From Candidatus Bathyarchaeota archaeon (GTDB lineage: Archaea > Thermoproteota > Bathyarchaeia > 40CM-2-53-6 > RBG-13-38-9): a stretch of DNA of 22,853 nt. The notes below the pieces were generated by a model, which saw nothing but the letters and a program-made list of their open reading frames with translations, searched no databases and was not told where the DNA came from. Shown here piece by piece: positions 7,425 through 15,183 of the stretch. The DNA is taken from the NCBI GenBank assembly GCA_007050885.1, contig SMYQ01000043.1, forward strand, positions 1 through 22,853. The letters run 5' to 3'. The stretch's first letter is position 1; every line of letters starts with the position of its first letter. The position numbers were made by a program, and so were the translations under genes.

Positions 7425-8057
7425 ATGACCTCAAAAATCGATGCTATTCAATTTTATTTGAAAAACATAGCCGATATAAAAGTAAGTACTCTAAAATATA
7501 AAATAATAATTATCAAAAATTCTTATTTTTTTGTTATTCATAAAGGATATGAAGAAAAATTCTATACATCTGGACATAAAGATATTAAAGGATGGTATAG
7601 TGGAATATTATCTTTTAGTAAACCAGAACTAGATTTACTCCATATTTTTATTTCTGACATTTATTATAATCATTTAAGTACTGAAGATCTTTTTCTAAAA
7701 ATCACATATCAGATTATGATGTATCTTAATTTTGATTTTCTTAAATTGAAATACAAAAAATCAAGAAAACAACTGTATAATTATCTAAAAGAAAATATTC
7801 CTGAAAATATTGAAATCAATCATTTAACAATTGATAACCTATTAAACAGCAAAGAGGATCAAACTCTTTTTCTCAAAGCAAGAATTATTATTCCGCATAT
7901 GAGCCTTTTTATGTTGTTGGATAGACTTCCTCCTTCCGATAAAGACATAATTTATTTGAATGAGGTTCAAACCCATTTAGAACCATTTGAATATATGATC
8001 GAAGACCATGAAGAACATCAATTAGAACATTATCATGAAACTCACGAGCATCATTAA
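7425..8057 (+). CDS. Unknown protein with histidine-rich C-terminal tail
   Basis: I recognise no family. The product has 210 residues: a mixed alpha/beta-looking body rich in Ile, Lys, Tyr and Phe, then a tail (residues 193-210) in which seven of 18 residues are His and six are Glu or Asp (DHEEH...EHYHETHEHH). Such tails bind nickel, cobalt or zinc in HypB, UreE, SlyD and similar nickel-handling proteins. It begins 13 bases after larB, so it is probably in the lar transcript. No signal peptide or membrane segment is apparent, implying a cytoplasmic protein. A nickel store or donor for the cofactor pathway is an inference from tail plus position. The start is ATG at 7425 (TGAGCTGAA just before). 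Base composition is more AT-rich than in larB. Confidence 0.65.
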   Translation: MTSKIDAIQFYLKNIADIKVSTLKYKIIIIKNSYFFVIHKGYEEKFYTSGHKDIKGWYSGILSFSKPELDLLHIFISDIYYNHLSTEDLFLKITYQIMMYLNFDFLKLKYKKSRKQLYNYLKENIPENIEINHLTIDNLLNSKEDQTLFLKARIIIPHMSLFMLLDRLPPSDKDIIYLNEVQTHLEPFEYMIEDHEEHQLEHYHETHEHH

Positions 8058-8152
8058 TCATAACATGTTCAGGTAATTTATGACGAAATTGAAATTGAAA
8101 ATTTAAAAAAATAATTAAGGCCAAATCTAACCCAAATGAGGAGACAATTCTC

Positions 8153-9049
8153 TTGAGTAGACAACACATTAAGTTTGTAGACAAAGTAGAATTGATTAAC
8201 AATAGGATGAATGAAATATTATTAGAGGAATCTATTCTTCTAAATCAGGTAGACTTAGTTGATGATCAAATAAACACAATTGGCAAAAGATACAGACCAA
8301 CTCTCCTTCTAGTGACTGGTGAAAGCATTGGGTTAGACTTGACCGAATTGATCGATGCAGCTGTTGGCATCGAATTAGTTCATGATTCTTCTTTAATTTT
8401 TGATGACATAATAGACGAAGAATATACGCGAAGAGAAAAACTGTCATTACATAAAAGTTATGGAACTGGATTAGCTATTGGAATAGGACTTACATTATCG
8501 GCAATTGGCATCAAACTACTATTAAACTACGAAAAAAAAGAAATCAAAAAACTTGTCTCTCAGATGTTAGTGGATCTTTCTGAGGGAGCAACTCTCGAGA
8601 AAAAGCATGATATTGAGATCGGTATAGATGATTATCTAATTATATGTACACTGAAAAGTGGATCACTATTTGGAACAGCAACATCAATTGCTGCTGCACT
8701 TGCAAATAAGTCTCCTTACGAAATCAATAGATTTCTTGATTTGGGAAGACTCATTGGATTATGCTACCAATTGATGGACGATATTGTTGACAAAAGATTT
8801 GATAAAAAAAGATTAAACTATCAATCAAAATCAAAAATACCCGATAATATTCCGATCCAATCAGAGCTTTCATCCTTACTTGAATTCAATTACTCAAATT
8901 CAGGTTTGAGTGACTCTTCCTTAATTCTTAGAGATATGCTAAGAAGAGCGCTTAAAAGAATCTCAGAACTTGAAAATGAACTTATTTCAGAAAAAAATCT
9001 TCATACTTTTCAAAGTTTCACAGAATATGTTTTCAAAAAAGTAATTTGA
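8153..9049 (+). CDS. Divergent isoprenyl diphosphate synthase
   Basis: This trans-prenyltransferase elongates allylic diphosphates with isopentenyl diphosphate for lipids or quinones. Signatures: GKRYRP (44-49), first aspartate-rich motif DDIID (84-88) followed by R93-R94 and HKSYG (100-104), K168, and second aspartate motif DDIVD (209-213) within GLCYQLMDD. The fifth and fourth residues before the first motif are S79 and S80. Small residues there lengthen products beyond C20 in archaeal GGPP synthases, so a long-chain product is possible. The region after the second motif is degenerate: the usual G-K-x-x-G-x-D and G-K-x-T elements are not seen. The start is TTG with GAGGAG about nine bases before it. 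It lies 95 bases after the His-tailed gene on the same strand. Confidence 0.78.
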   Translation: MSRQHIKFVDKVELINNRMNEILLEESILLNQVDLVDDQINTIGKRYRPTLLLVTGESIGLDLTELIDAAVGIELVHDSSLIFDDIIDEEYTRREKLSLHKSYGTGLAIGIGLTLSAIGIKLLLNYEKKEIKKLVSQMLVDLSEGATLEKKHDIEIGIDDYLIICTLKSGSLFGTATSIAAALANKSPYEINRFLDLGRLIGLCYQLMDDIVDKRFDKKRLNYQSKSKIPDNIPIQSELSSLLEFNYSNSGLSDSSLILRDMLRRALKRISELENELISEKNLHTFQSFTEYVFKKVI

Positions 9050-9057
9050 TTTTTTTT
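9050..9057 (+). terminator. Oligo-T terminator at end of larE-to-prenyl synthase group
   Basis: T8 begins immediately after the TGA stop of the prenyl synthase. The following region to 9170 shows no further element apart from GCGCGC at 9119-9124. Confidence 0.5.
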
Positions 9058-9170
9058 ATATTTCCACTAATATCAATTCTAAAAAAAGTTAGAGTTGAAA
9101 AAACGAAAAATAACTCACGCGCGCTTTACATAGAATAATTACAAATTCAGAATAAGAAAGCGAATAAATT

Positions 9171-9213
9171 AAAAAAAATAAGACGTGAACATCATATATT
9201 TAAGATATTCACG
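9171..9213 (-). terminator. Hairpin plus T8 terminator for glycine C-acetyltransferase
   Basis: On the transcript strand, CGTGAA (9213-9208) pairs with TTCACG (9189-9184), with three further pairs inside after one mismatch and a loop at 9194-9203. T8 (9178-9171) follows a few bases later. It begins ten bases beyond the stop of the leftward gene. Confidence 0.6.
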
Positions 9214-9222
9214 CTGAAATAC

Positions 9223-10422
9223 CTATATTATTTCTAATTCTTTTCCTACTCTTTCGAATCCACCAACTGCATAATCCAATTGTTCTTTAGTATGATGGGC
9301 ATTGACTATCGATCTTATTCTATCGGTACCTTTAGGCACAACCGGATAACTTATGGCTCCGCAGAATATTTTCTCCTTCTCGTAAAGTAGTTTGCTTAAT
9401 GATTGTGCTTTTTCTGGAGTTCCTACTATTACTGGAGTTATTGGTGTTTGACTGACTCCTGTATTGAAGCCTAAGTCTTGTAACTCTTTCTTGAAATATT
9501 TTGTATTATCACGTAGTCTCTCAACACGTTCTGGTTCTCGTTTGAGTATTTCTACAGCTTTCAATGCGGCTCCACATTCTCCTGGTGAAAGGAATCCCGT
9601 GGAGAAACAAAAAGGTCTTGAACGACGATAAAGGTAGTATCTTAGTTCTTCACTTCCAGCAATATATCCACCAACAGTTGCTAATGCCTTTGACAGAGTA
9701 CCCATTTGAACTTCTACTTTCCCTTCAACATTGAAATGTTCACATGTTCCTCTTCCGTTCTTTCCGAGTACACCTGAGGCATGAGCTTCATCAATAAATG
9801 TGAACGCATCATATTTTTCGGCTAATTCGATAATCTCTGGAAGAGGACAAATATCACCATCCATACTGAAAACTGCATCAGTGATTATCATAGTTTTACC
9901 GGTCTCACGTATTTTCGTACTTTCTTTCAGTTTCTTTTCAAGATCTTCCATATCATTATGTTTGTAGATTATGCGATTAGTTTTTCTCGCCATTCTGCAT
10001 CCGTCTATTATACTTGCGTGGTTTAGTTCATCACTTACTATTGTATCCCCTTCTGCCATCACACACCAGATTGACCCCATATTTGCTGTATAACCCGTTG
10101 GGTAAACTAAAGCAGCATCAGCTGACTTAAATTCGGCTAATTTCTCATCGAGTTCCTCTTGTATATCATAAGTCATGATTTTTCTTCCAGTGCCCATCCC
10201 AGCTCCATATTTTTCAATTGCAGCTATGGCAGCTTCTTTCATTTCAGGGTGGTTAGCCAGTCCTAAATAGTTATTAGCACAAAGAACTAGAATTTCTTGG
10301 CCGTCTAGATTTGATTTTGTATCGTCTGGACCAGCTAGAACTCTAAAATGAGGAGCGTAATTTATTCGTTTTAGTTCATCGAATTGTTCTCTGATAAATT
10401 TTTGATATTTTTCATTTACCAA
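9223..10422 (-). CDS. kbl: Glycine C-acetyltransferase (2-amino-3-ketobutyrate CoA ligase)
   Basis: This PLP-dependent alpha-oxoamine synthase interconverts 2-amino-3-oxobutyrate plus CoA with glycine plus acetyl-CoA, the second step of threonine degradation through threonine dehydrogenase. Its 399 residues match the family. Seen: CANNYLGLANHPE, GMGTGRKI, H135 in DELNHAS, D211 and H214 in DEAHASG, and the PLP lysine K245 in GTLSKALATVGGY. The close relatives BioF and serine palmitoyltransferase cannot be wholly excluded, but the length, the N-terminal pattern and the absence of biotin genes favour Kbl. The start is TTG at 10422 with AGGT nine bases upstream. No threonine dehydrogenase is in the window. 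It is divergent from the corrinoid/MttB pair, and a hairpin-T8 terminator follows. Confidence 0.88.
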   Translation of the reverse strand: MVNEKYQKFIREQFDELKRINYAPHFRVLAGPDDTKSNLDGQEILVLCANNYLGLANHPEMKEAAIAAIEKYGAGMGTGRKIMTYDIQEELDEKLAEFKSADAALVYPTGYTANMGSIWCVMAEGDTIVSDELNHASIIDGCRMARKTNRIIYKHNDMEDLEKKLKESTKIRETGKTMIITDAVFSMDGDICPLPEIIELAEKYDAFTFIDEAHASGVLGKNGRGTCEHFNVEGKVEVQMGTLSKALATVGGYIAGSEELRYYLYRRSRPFCFSTGFLSPGECGAALKAVEILKREPERVERLRDNTKYFKKELQDLGFNTGVSQTPITPVIVGTPEKAQSLSKLLYEKEKIFCGAISYPVVPKGTDRIRSIVNAHHTKEQLDYAVGGFERVGKELEII

Positions 10423-10525
10423 GCTAGATCTACCTGTAAACCAGAAAGGAACGTTAGGCTCTTTAAAAGTTTTTTTTCTAACACTTATTTTTTATTAATT
10501 GATTGAAGCTTCTCACAGAGTTATA

Positions 10526-10545
10526 GTTTCTTGGCAACAAGAAAT
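10526..10545. other. Perfect hairpin with GCAA (GNRA) loop
   Basis: TTTCTTG and CAAGAAA enclose GCAA, a GNRA tetraloop when read on the + strand, and one further G-T pair extends the stem to eight. It sits in the 259-base divergent region between kbl and the corrinoid protein gene, about 140 bases before the latter. It could be part of an RNA leader or small RNA, or an operator. Confidence 0.4.
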
Positions 10546-10652
10546 CTGGCCAAAAAGATTGGATCAAAAGCGCGCGGAATTGAAGTTAATTTGATAAAAA
10601 ATTTGCAAATAATTTAAGTATGAATGAAATCATCTTAAGAAAAACAATTCCG

Positions 10653-10660
10653 TTTATAAA
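10653..10660 (+). promoter_or_regulatory. TATA box, probably leaderless promoter of corrinoid/MttB pair
   Basis: TTTATAAA is centred about 25 bases before the ATG at 10682, the standard archaeal distance to the transcription start. Transcription would begin at or beside the start codon, giving a leaderless mRNA. No ribosome site is visible before the ATG, which agrees. Confidence 0.55.
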
Positions 10661-10681
10661 ATACATATTTTGTTGATTTAC

Positions 10682-11335
10682 ATGTCTGAAACTGCACATG
10701 CTATCAAAGAAGCTTTACTAACTCTAGATCGAGAGAAACTAATCCAGACTACTAAAACAAGCCTTGACAAGGGTGAAAATCCCCAAGAACTTCTCTATGC
10801 GATAACAGCTGCCCTTCGCGAGGTAGGAGACAAATTTGAAAGTGGAGAATTCTTTCTCGTAGAATTAGTTAGTGCTGGCGAAGCTGCGAAGACAGTAATA
10901 TCTGAATATCTCAAACCTTTATTGGAAAAAATTGGTTCTGAAGGAAAACACCTTGGCGTAATTGCCATAGGAACAGTAGCTGGAGACATACATGATATTG
11001 GAAAAAGCATAGTCGCTTCGATGCTTTTCACAGCCGGATTTGAAATATTGGATCTTGGTGTTGATGTTTCTGCTGAGAAATTCATCGAGACTGTAAAGAA
11101 CGGTAATGTTGATGTTATCGCAATGTCAGCTTTACTAAGTACAACTTTGCCAATGCAACGAGAAACTATTGAAGCTCTTAAAAAGAAGGACCTACGCGGC
11201 AAGGTCAAAGTGATAGTTGGAGGATCACCTGTCACTGAAGAGTGGGCTAAAGAAATAGGTGCAGACGGTTTTGCAGATAATGCTTCTGAAGCTGTGAGAC
11301 TTGTAAAGAAAATACTCGACATTAGTGAGCGATAA
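10682..11335 (+). CDS. Corrinoid (methyl-B12) protein of methyltransferase system
   Basis: This cobalamin-binding methyl carrier (MttC/MtbC-like) takes a methyl group from its partner substrate methyltransferase and passes it on to a second methyltransferase. The N-terminal helical cap spans about residues 1-88. The B12 domain holds D102-x-H104-x2-G107 (GDIHDIGK), where His104 is the lower cobalt ligand, then ALLSTT (positions for the corrinoid tail) and GGSPV. The 217 residues are normal for the family. ATG 10682 is preferred over the upstream in-frame TTG at 10670 because it lies about 25 bases after a TATA box. The MttB-family gene follows after three bases, so the pair forms one functional unit. 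No activating RamA or second methyltransferase is in the window. Confidence 0.9.
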   Translation: MSETAHAIKEALLTLDREKLIQTTKTSLDKGENPQELLYAITAALREVGDKFESGEFFLVELVSAGEAAKTVISEYLKPLLEKIGSEGKHLGVIAIGTVAGDIHDIGKSIVASMLFTAGFEILDLGVDVSAEKFIETVKNGNVDVIAMSALLSTTLPMQRETIEALKKKDLRGKVKVIVGGSPVTEEWAKEIGADGFADNASEAVRLVKKILDISER

Positions 11336-11338
11336 AAA

Positions 11339-12790
11339 ATGATAGAATCGCCCAAAATTGGAATTTTCGAAATATTTTCTAAAGATGAACTTAATCGCAT
11401 TCATACAGCTACTTTAGATGTACTTGAGAGAACTGGCGTTAGGGTAGAAGAGGAAAAAGCTCTAGAATTATTGAATAGTATTGGTGCTAATGTTGATTTT
11501 TCTACAAAAATCGTAAAAATACCAAAACATATCGTGGAAGATGCGATAAAATATTCTGCCAGAACAGTGCAATTTGCAGGTCGTAATAATAAATTTGATT
11601 TAAAACTTGAAGGAAAAAGAGTGAATTTTGGTCTTGGAGAAGGCGCGATAAACATTCTTGATTATAAAACTGGATCGATAAGACCTTCTACGAAGAATGA
11701 CATTATTAATTCAACCAAACTTGCCGATGCACTATCCAATATAGATTTTGTAATGCCTCTCTTTACAGCCCAAGACGTGCCCAAACCAGTCATGCCCTTA
11801 CACGACCTTCATGCATCACTAAAGAACACAGAAAAACCAATTATGGTTGTGGACTTTGGTTTAGATGCAACTCTTTTGATTAACATGGCAGCCTCGGTAG
11901 TCGGTGGACGAGATAAACTTAAGGATAGACCGATTTTAGGAATGTATAGTGAACCTATTTCACCTTTAACACATGGCAGAGAGCATACACGAAATCTGAT
12001 AGAATTTGCAAAAGCAGAACTACCCATAGTATATATTCCATCACCAGCATCATGCTCAACAGCACCCGCAACTATGGCAGGGGCTATAGTTCAATCCAAC
12101 GCCGAAACTCTAAGCGGAAATGTAATTGCACAGTTCAGTAAGAAAGGCGCCCGATTCATTTATGGTGCAGATACATCAAACATGGATCAAAGAACTGGAG
12201 TTTTTTCTTATGGAGCTCCAGAATGGATGATTGTTAATTTAGCAATGGCTCAGCTCGGTAGGCATTATGAACTTCCAATTTGGAGCACAGGAGGATGTTC
12301 AGATTCAAAAATTTTAGATAGTCAAGCCACACTAGAGGCGAGTCTAAGTCTTTTTGCAGCAGCATCTAGTGGAGCAAATTTAATACATGATGTTGGCTCT
12401 TTCCTGAATTTTGGTCTAACAGGAAGTCTAGAGCTAATCACTATATGCGACGAAATCATCTCCATGATTTCCTATATTTTAAAAGGAGTAGAGGTAAACG
12501 ATGAATCACTAGCTCTAGATGTTATAGATGAAGTAGGACCTGGCGGGCAATTTATTACACAGGAACATACCTTGAAGTTCTTTAAGAAAGAACATTGGAT
12601 GCCTAAACTTCTAGATAGACAAACTAGAAGCACTTGGGAGAAAACAGGATCAAAAGACTTGGCAACAAGAGCTAATGAAAGAACAAAAGAGATCTTATCA
12701 AAACATCAACCAACCCCACTTTCAAAAGATATAGAAAAAGATCTCGACAATGAATTAAGAAAAGCCGAAGAGAAAATATTACAAAAATAA
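11339..12790 (+). CDS. MttB-family methyltransferase without pyrrolysine
   Basis: This 483-residue protein belongs to the trimethylamine methyltransferase (MttB) superfamily, which transfers a methyl group from quaternary or tertiary amines to a corrinoid protein. Family text includes LERTGVRVE near the N-terminus, VNFGLGEGAINILD, MPLHDLHASLKNTEKP, PIVYIPSPASCSTAPATMAG, FIYGADTSNMDQRTG, and the loop GGCSDSKILDSQATLEAS (318-335). No in-frame TAG occurs, so it is not a canonical trimethylamine enzyme. Non-pyrrolysine members act on glycine betaine (MtgB), proline betaine or carnitine. The cognate corrinoid protein ends three bases upstream. From memory of the family, the 318-330 loop is near the pyrrolysine position of MttB; an alignment would settle this. 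Substrate unknown; betaine-like is plausible. Confidence 0.88.
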   Translation: MIESPKIGIFEIFSKDELNRIHTATLDVLERTGVRVEEEKALELLNSIGANVDFSTKIVKIPKHIVEDAIKYSARTVQFAGRNNKFDLKLEGKRVNFGLGEGAINILDYKTGSIRPSTKNDIINSTKLADALSNIDFVMPLFTAQDVPKPVMPLHDLHASLKNTEKPIMVVDFGLDATLLINMAASVVGGRDKLKDRPILGMYSEPISPLTHGREHTRNLIEFAKAELPIVYIPSPASCSTAPATMAGAIVQSNAETLSGNVIAQFSKKGARFIYGADTSNMDQRTGVFSYGAPEWMIVNLAMAQLGRHYELPIWSTGGCSDSKILDSQATLEASLSLFAAASSGANLIHDVGSFLNFGLTGSLELITICDEIISMISYILKGVEVNDESLALDVIDEVGPGGQFITQEHTLKFFKKEHWMPKLLDRQTRSTWEKTGSKDLATRANERTKEILSKHQPTPLSKDIEKDLDNELRKAEEKILQK

Positions 12791-12959
12791 AAAAAGCACC
12801 CTGATATTCATGCTGAATGTAAATCTTACGAAGACTACCACATCAGACAATAAACTTCAGCACTGGTGAAAAAAATCGTCAAAACGTCCTAAATTAAAAA
12901 AATACAAACCTGGAACCTTTGATAAATATGTCGCCTATGGTCAACGACATAGGAAACTC

Positions 12960-13163
12960 ATGCTTGTTTCCAAAGGAATCATTAACGGATTCCAAGTCAA
13001 ATGTAAATCTGAAAAAAAAGCAACTAATCTTGCACACGCTTTCCGTATCAGACGCCCGAAAATAGAAAAAAGCAAAGATGCACGTTACAAACTAATAATA
13101 AAACAAAATGGAAATAAAATTTATGTAATTAAAAGTCATCTGCTCAGAATAGAAAAAAAATAA
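12960..13163 (+). CDS. Small basic protein, unknown; 5' end possibly frameshifted
   Basis: I recognise no family. The 67-residue frame from ATG 12960 is rich in Lys, Arg and Ile and reads like a small nucleic-acid-binding protein. The same frame is open and protein-like further upstream to about 12870 (KRPKLKKYKPGTF, KYVAYGQRHRKL) but contains no ATG, GTG or TTG there. A GTG at 12866 lies one base out of frame, before a run of seven A. With six A it would start a continuous protein of about 98 residues. Either the start is really at 12960 or there is an indel in the A-run, in the genome or the assembly. CCTATG and CATAGG form an inverted repeat at 12934-12953. The 169-base gap before it shows nothing else clear. 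Confidence 0.45.
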   Translation: MLVSKGIINGFQVKCKSEKKATNLAHAFRIRRPKIEKSKDARYKLIIKQNGNKIYVIKSHLLRIEKK

Positions 13164-13257
13164 AATATAAATCCTAACAAAATTTATGGAAATAGATAAT
13201 ATAAAGATTTTATTTTGATTAATTATAATTTCATTATTTCCGTGTTCGTATTAATTA

Positions 13258-14580
13258 TTATCTTTCTGACCATTTGGGCATCGGATAGAGTAATTCAGCA
13301 TTCTTTACTTCGGGAGGCCACACACATTTCTTTATCCCATTCTGCCATTGCATAACAGCAACTTGATGGCCGATCTGAATTCCATGTTCATCGGTTTTGA
13401 AATGGCCATAGAACCCTTTGAATTCAACCTCTTCTCTAACAGTTTCTCTAAGAGCTTTAGGATTCATTGGTTCAGCGCATTTCTCCATGGCCATTTGAAT
13501 TGCTAAACCTTGAGTAAATCCAATTGCGGAACTATATTCTGGTTCATAATCATACTCATCTACAAAAGCAGCTATGTACTCATCGTGTGTAGGTCCATAG
13601 TTGACATCATAAATTACACCAATCTCCCATTGAGTATTAGTTAATATATAATCACCATATGGAGAGACCGCATCATACCATTCAGGAGTAACTGCGCCTG
13701 TGCCTGGATATAGTAGTTTCAAGTTAATGCCGAGTTCTTCACATTGCCTTGTTATTAGTATCGCGTCTCCGTAACCAGCACCTGCTAATAATATTGAGAC
13801 CTCTGGGTCAGAAGCTTTGACCTTGCTCAATAAAGGCGAGAGATCCGTTGTATCAGTATGATATTTCTCATATACGAGGAGATTTACTCCTCTCTTCTTA
13901 GCATATTCATATCCACCCACCCCAGCGGTATTACGGAAAATATCATCTCCATGAATAATCGCCATATTTTTTGCATCCAGATCAAGTTCTGGTACTATGT
14001 AATCCATAGTCATATCAATCATTGATCTTAGGTACGCGTTACCATTCGTGCAAACGTGAATTACGTATTCACCATATTCACTTTTCCATTGTGCTGGATC
14101 ATAACTAGCAGTACCATAAAACTCAAGCTTGTCATACCTCATAACAACTGGAACCGTCGCCATACCTAGAGGGCCAGATACCGGTCCAAAAAGGTAATCC
14201 ACCTTATCCTCAACGATAAGTTTCTCAAAAAGTCTTCCAACATTTTCTGGTTTGGATTCATCATTATAATGAATTAGTTCAACTTCGTATGTGTTTCCGT
14301 CTCCAGCTTTAATGCCGCCAGCCTCATTGACCATCTTGACCCAAAGCATTGTTCCATTAAGTTCGTTTCTACCGTAGATGGCGTCTCGTCCAGTCAACGG
14401 TCTAGTAGTTCCAATCTTAACCTTACTTTTTCCCCCAACAGGAATCGTCGTAGACTGAATTTGGTCAGATGGATTGTAGTAATTAGACAAGCCGTAACCA
14501 GCAGCGGCAATTGCTCCTACTGCTACTGCAGCCCCAGCATACTTTAGATATTTTCTTCGATCAATCTTGTCATCACTCAA
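13258..14580 (-). CDS. Tat-exported LivK/Peripla_BP_6-type ABC substrate-binding protein
   Basis: This is a type I periplasmic-binding-fold protein that captures an amino acid, amide, urea or similar solute outside the membrane. The N-terminus carries a twin-arginine motif DRRKYLK followed by a hydrophobic Ala-rich stretch. After it come KIGTTRPLTG, NEAGGIKAGDGNTYEVEL, YNDESKPENV and FGPVSGPLGMATVP, typical of the branched-chain amino acid binding family. The TTG at 14580 is chosen because GAGGT lies eight bases before it and the paralogue at 18429 starts with the same TTG-AGT codons. An upstream in-frame ATG at 14634 would add 18 residues before the Tat signal. The product is 440 residues. 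No LivH, LivM, LivF or LivG genes are in the window, so its transporter is elsewhere. It is divergent from the paralogue beyond the nickel genes. Confidence 0.85.
   Translation of the reverse strand: MSDDKIDRRKYLKYAGAAVAVGAIAAAGYGLSNYYNPSDQIQSTTIPVGGKSKVKIGTTRPLTGRDAIYGRNELNGTMLWVKMVNEAGGIKAGDGNTYEVELIHYNDESKPENVGRLFEKLIVEDKVDYLFGPVSGPLGMATVPVVMRYDKLEFYGTASYDPAQWKSEYGEYVIHVCTNGNAYLRSMIDMTMDYIVPELDLDAKNMAIIHGDDIFRNTAGVGGYEYAKKRGVNLLVYEKYHTDTTDLSPLLSKVKASDPEVSILLAGAGYGDAILITRQCEELGINLKLLYPGTGAVTPEWYDAVSPYGDYILTNTQWEIGVIYDVNYGPTHDEYIAAFVDEYDYEPEYSSAIGFTQGLAIQMAMEKCAEPMNPKALRETVREEVEFKGFYGHFKTDEHGIQIGHQVAVMQWQNGIKKCVWPPEVKNAELLYPMPKWSER
14276..14331. repeat. 56-base inverted repeat copy A (matches 18696-18751)
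   Basis: Reverse-complement match to 18696-18751 with a single mismatch at 14314 (18713). The 38 bases 14276-14313 match perfectly. It lies inside the two paralogous binding-protein genes and encodes the NEAGGIKAGDGNTYEVEL segment. Confidence 0.9.
14528..14559. repeat. 32-base perfect inverted repeat copy A (matches 18450-18481)
   Basis: Exact reverse-complement match to 18450-18481. It encodes the RRKYLKYAGA part of the Tat signal in both binding-protein genes. With the opposite copy it brackets the OB-fold gene, nikR and nikMNQO. Confidence 0.9.
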
Positions 14581-14678
14581 TGAAAATAACCTCTTGATTC
14601 TTCCATATTTGTCAACTAAAATACATATTAACATTGGGGAATGTTAAGATTACAGTATTGAAAATTTCTAATTAATCC

Positions 14679-14951
14679 TTAAGGATATTGAACATGAGAC
14701 TCTGGAAGTTTAATAATTCTACCACTACGTTCAAGTCTAATTTCAAGAATCCCGGAATATATTCGTGCACGACATTTTTGCACTCGAATCCGATCTCCGA
14801 TAGCTAAAGGATCCGCTAAATCTCTTGAACGATATCTCACAAATATTTTTCCAGATCCATCATCTAGAAGAATCATGAAAGCATTCATGTCAACAATTTT
14901 TCCTTGAATACTAATATTTCTAATATTGTCACTGATGTCTTTGATCTTCAC
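14679..14951 (-). CDS. Small single OB-fold protein, RPA-like
   Basis: The 90-residue product looks like one OB-fold domain of the replication protein A / tRNA_anti type: ISIQGKIVDM (strand 1), FMILLDDGSGKIFVRYRS (strands 2-3, with the typical L-D-D-G-S-G-K turn), then IGDRIRVQKCRARIYSGILEIRL (strands 4-5) and an acidic-to-neutral tail. Such proteins bind single-stranded DNA or RNA or act as RPA partners. There is one cysteine and no zinc finger. The start is GTG at 14951 with GGTGGA eight bases before it. It lies about 100 bases past the binding-protein start, on the same strand. The 232-base gap upstream, to the nikR stop, is AT-rich with nothing recognisable. Fold call fairly sure; role unknown. 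Confidence 0.7.
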   Translation of the reverse strand: MKIKDISDNIRNISIQGKIVDMNAFMILLDDGSGKIFVRYRSRDLADPLAIGDRIRVQKCRARIYSGILEIRLERSGRIIKLPESHVQYP

Positions 14952-15183
14952 TTTTAATCCACCAAATTATAACAAATTATTAAAGTAATTATTAATCATC
15001 TATCATTATTTTTTTGACTTTGAAGATGGAATATATGTTCCTATTAGTAATATAGCTCACATTCCAATTAAATCTGTGTAAAAAGTATTTCTCTGACACA
15101 TTATTCCTGCAAACAGAGTCCGTGATATTTCAGTTCAACTAAAAGCAGTTACAGAAATGAGAATTGGAGAAGTGCAATATTTT

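Noticed and set aside
10795..11400. 201-codon reverse-strand frame
   Set aside because: It is a shadow of the corrinoid protein gene, with Ser/Leu-rich low-information translation and no domain.
11339..12790. Pyrrolysine-containing trimethylamine methyltransferase
   Set aside because: The full-length frame contains no internal TAG, and no pyl genes are visible.
12934..12953. CCTATG/CATAGG inverted repeat as a regulator site
   Set aside because: It has a short six-base stem, lies within sequence that appears to be coding for the small basic protein, and shows no other support.
14581..14634. ATG start at 14634 for the leftward binding protein
   Set aside because: It would place 18 extra residues before the Tat signal; the TTG at 14580 has a GAGGT site and matches the paralogue start.
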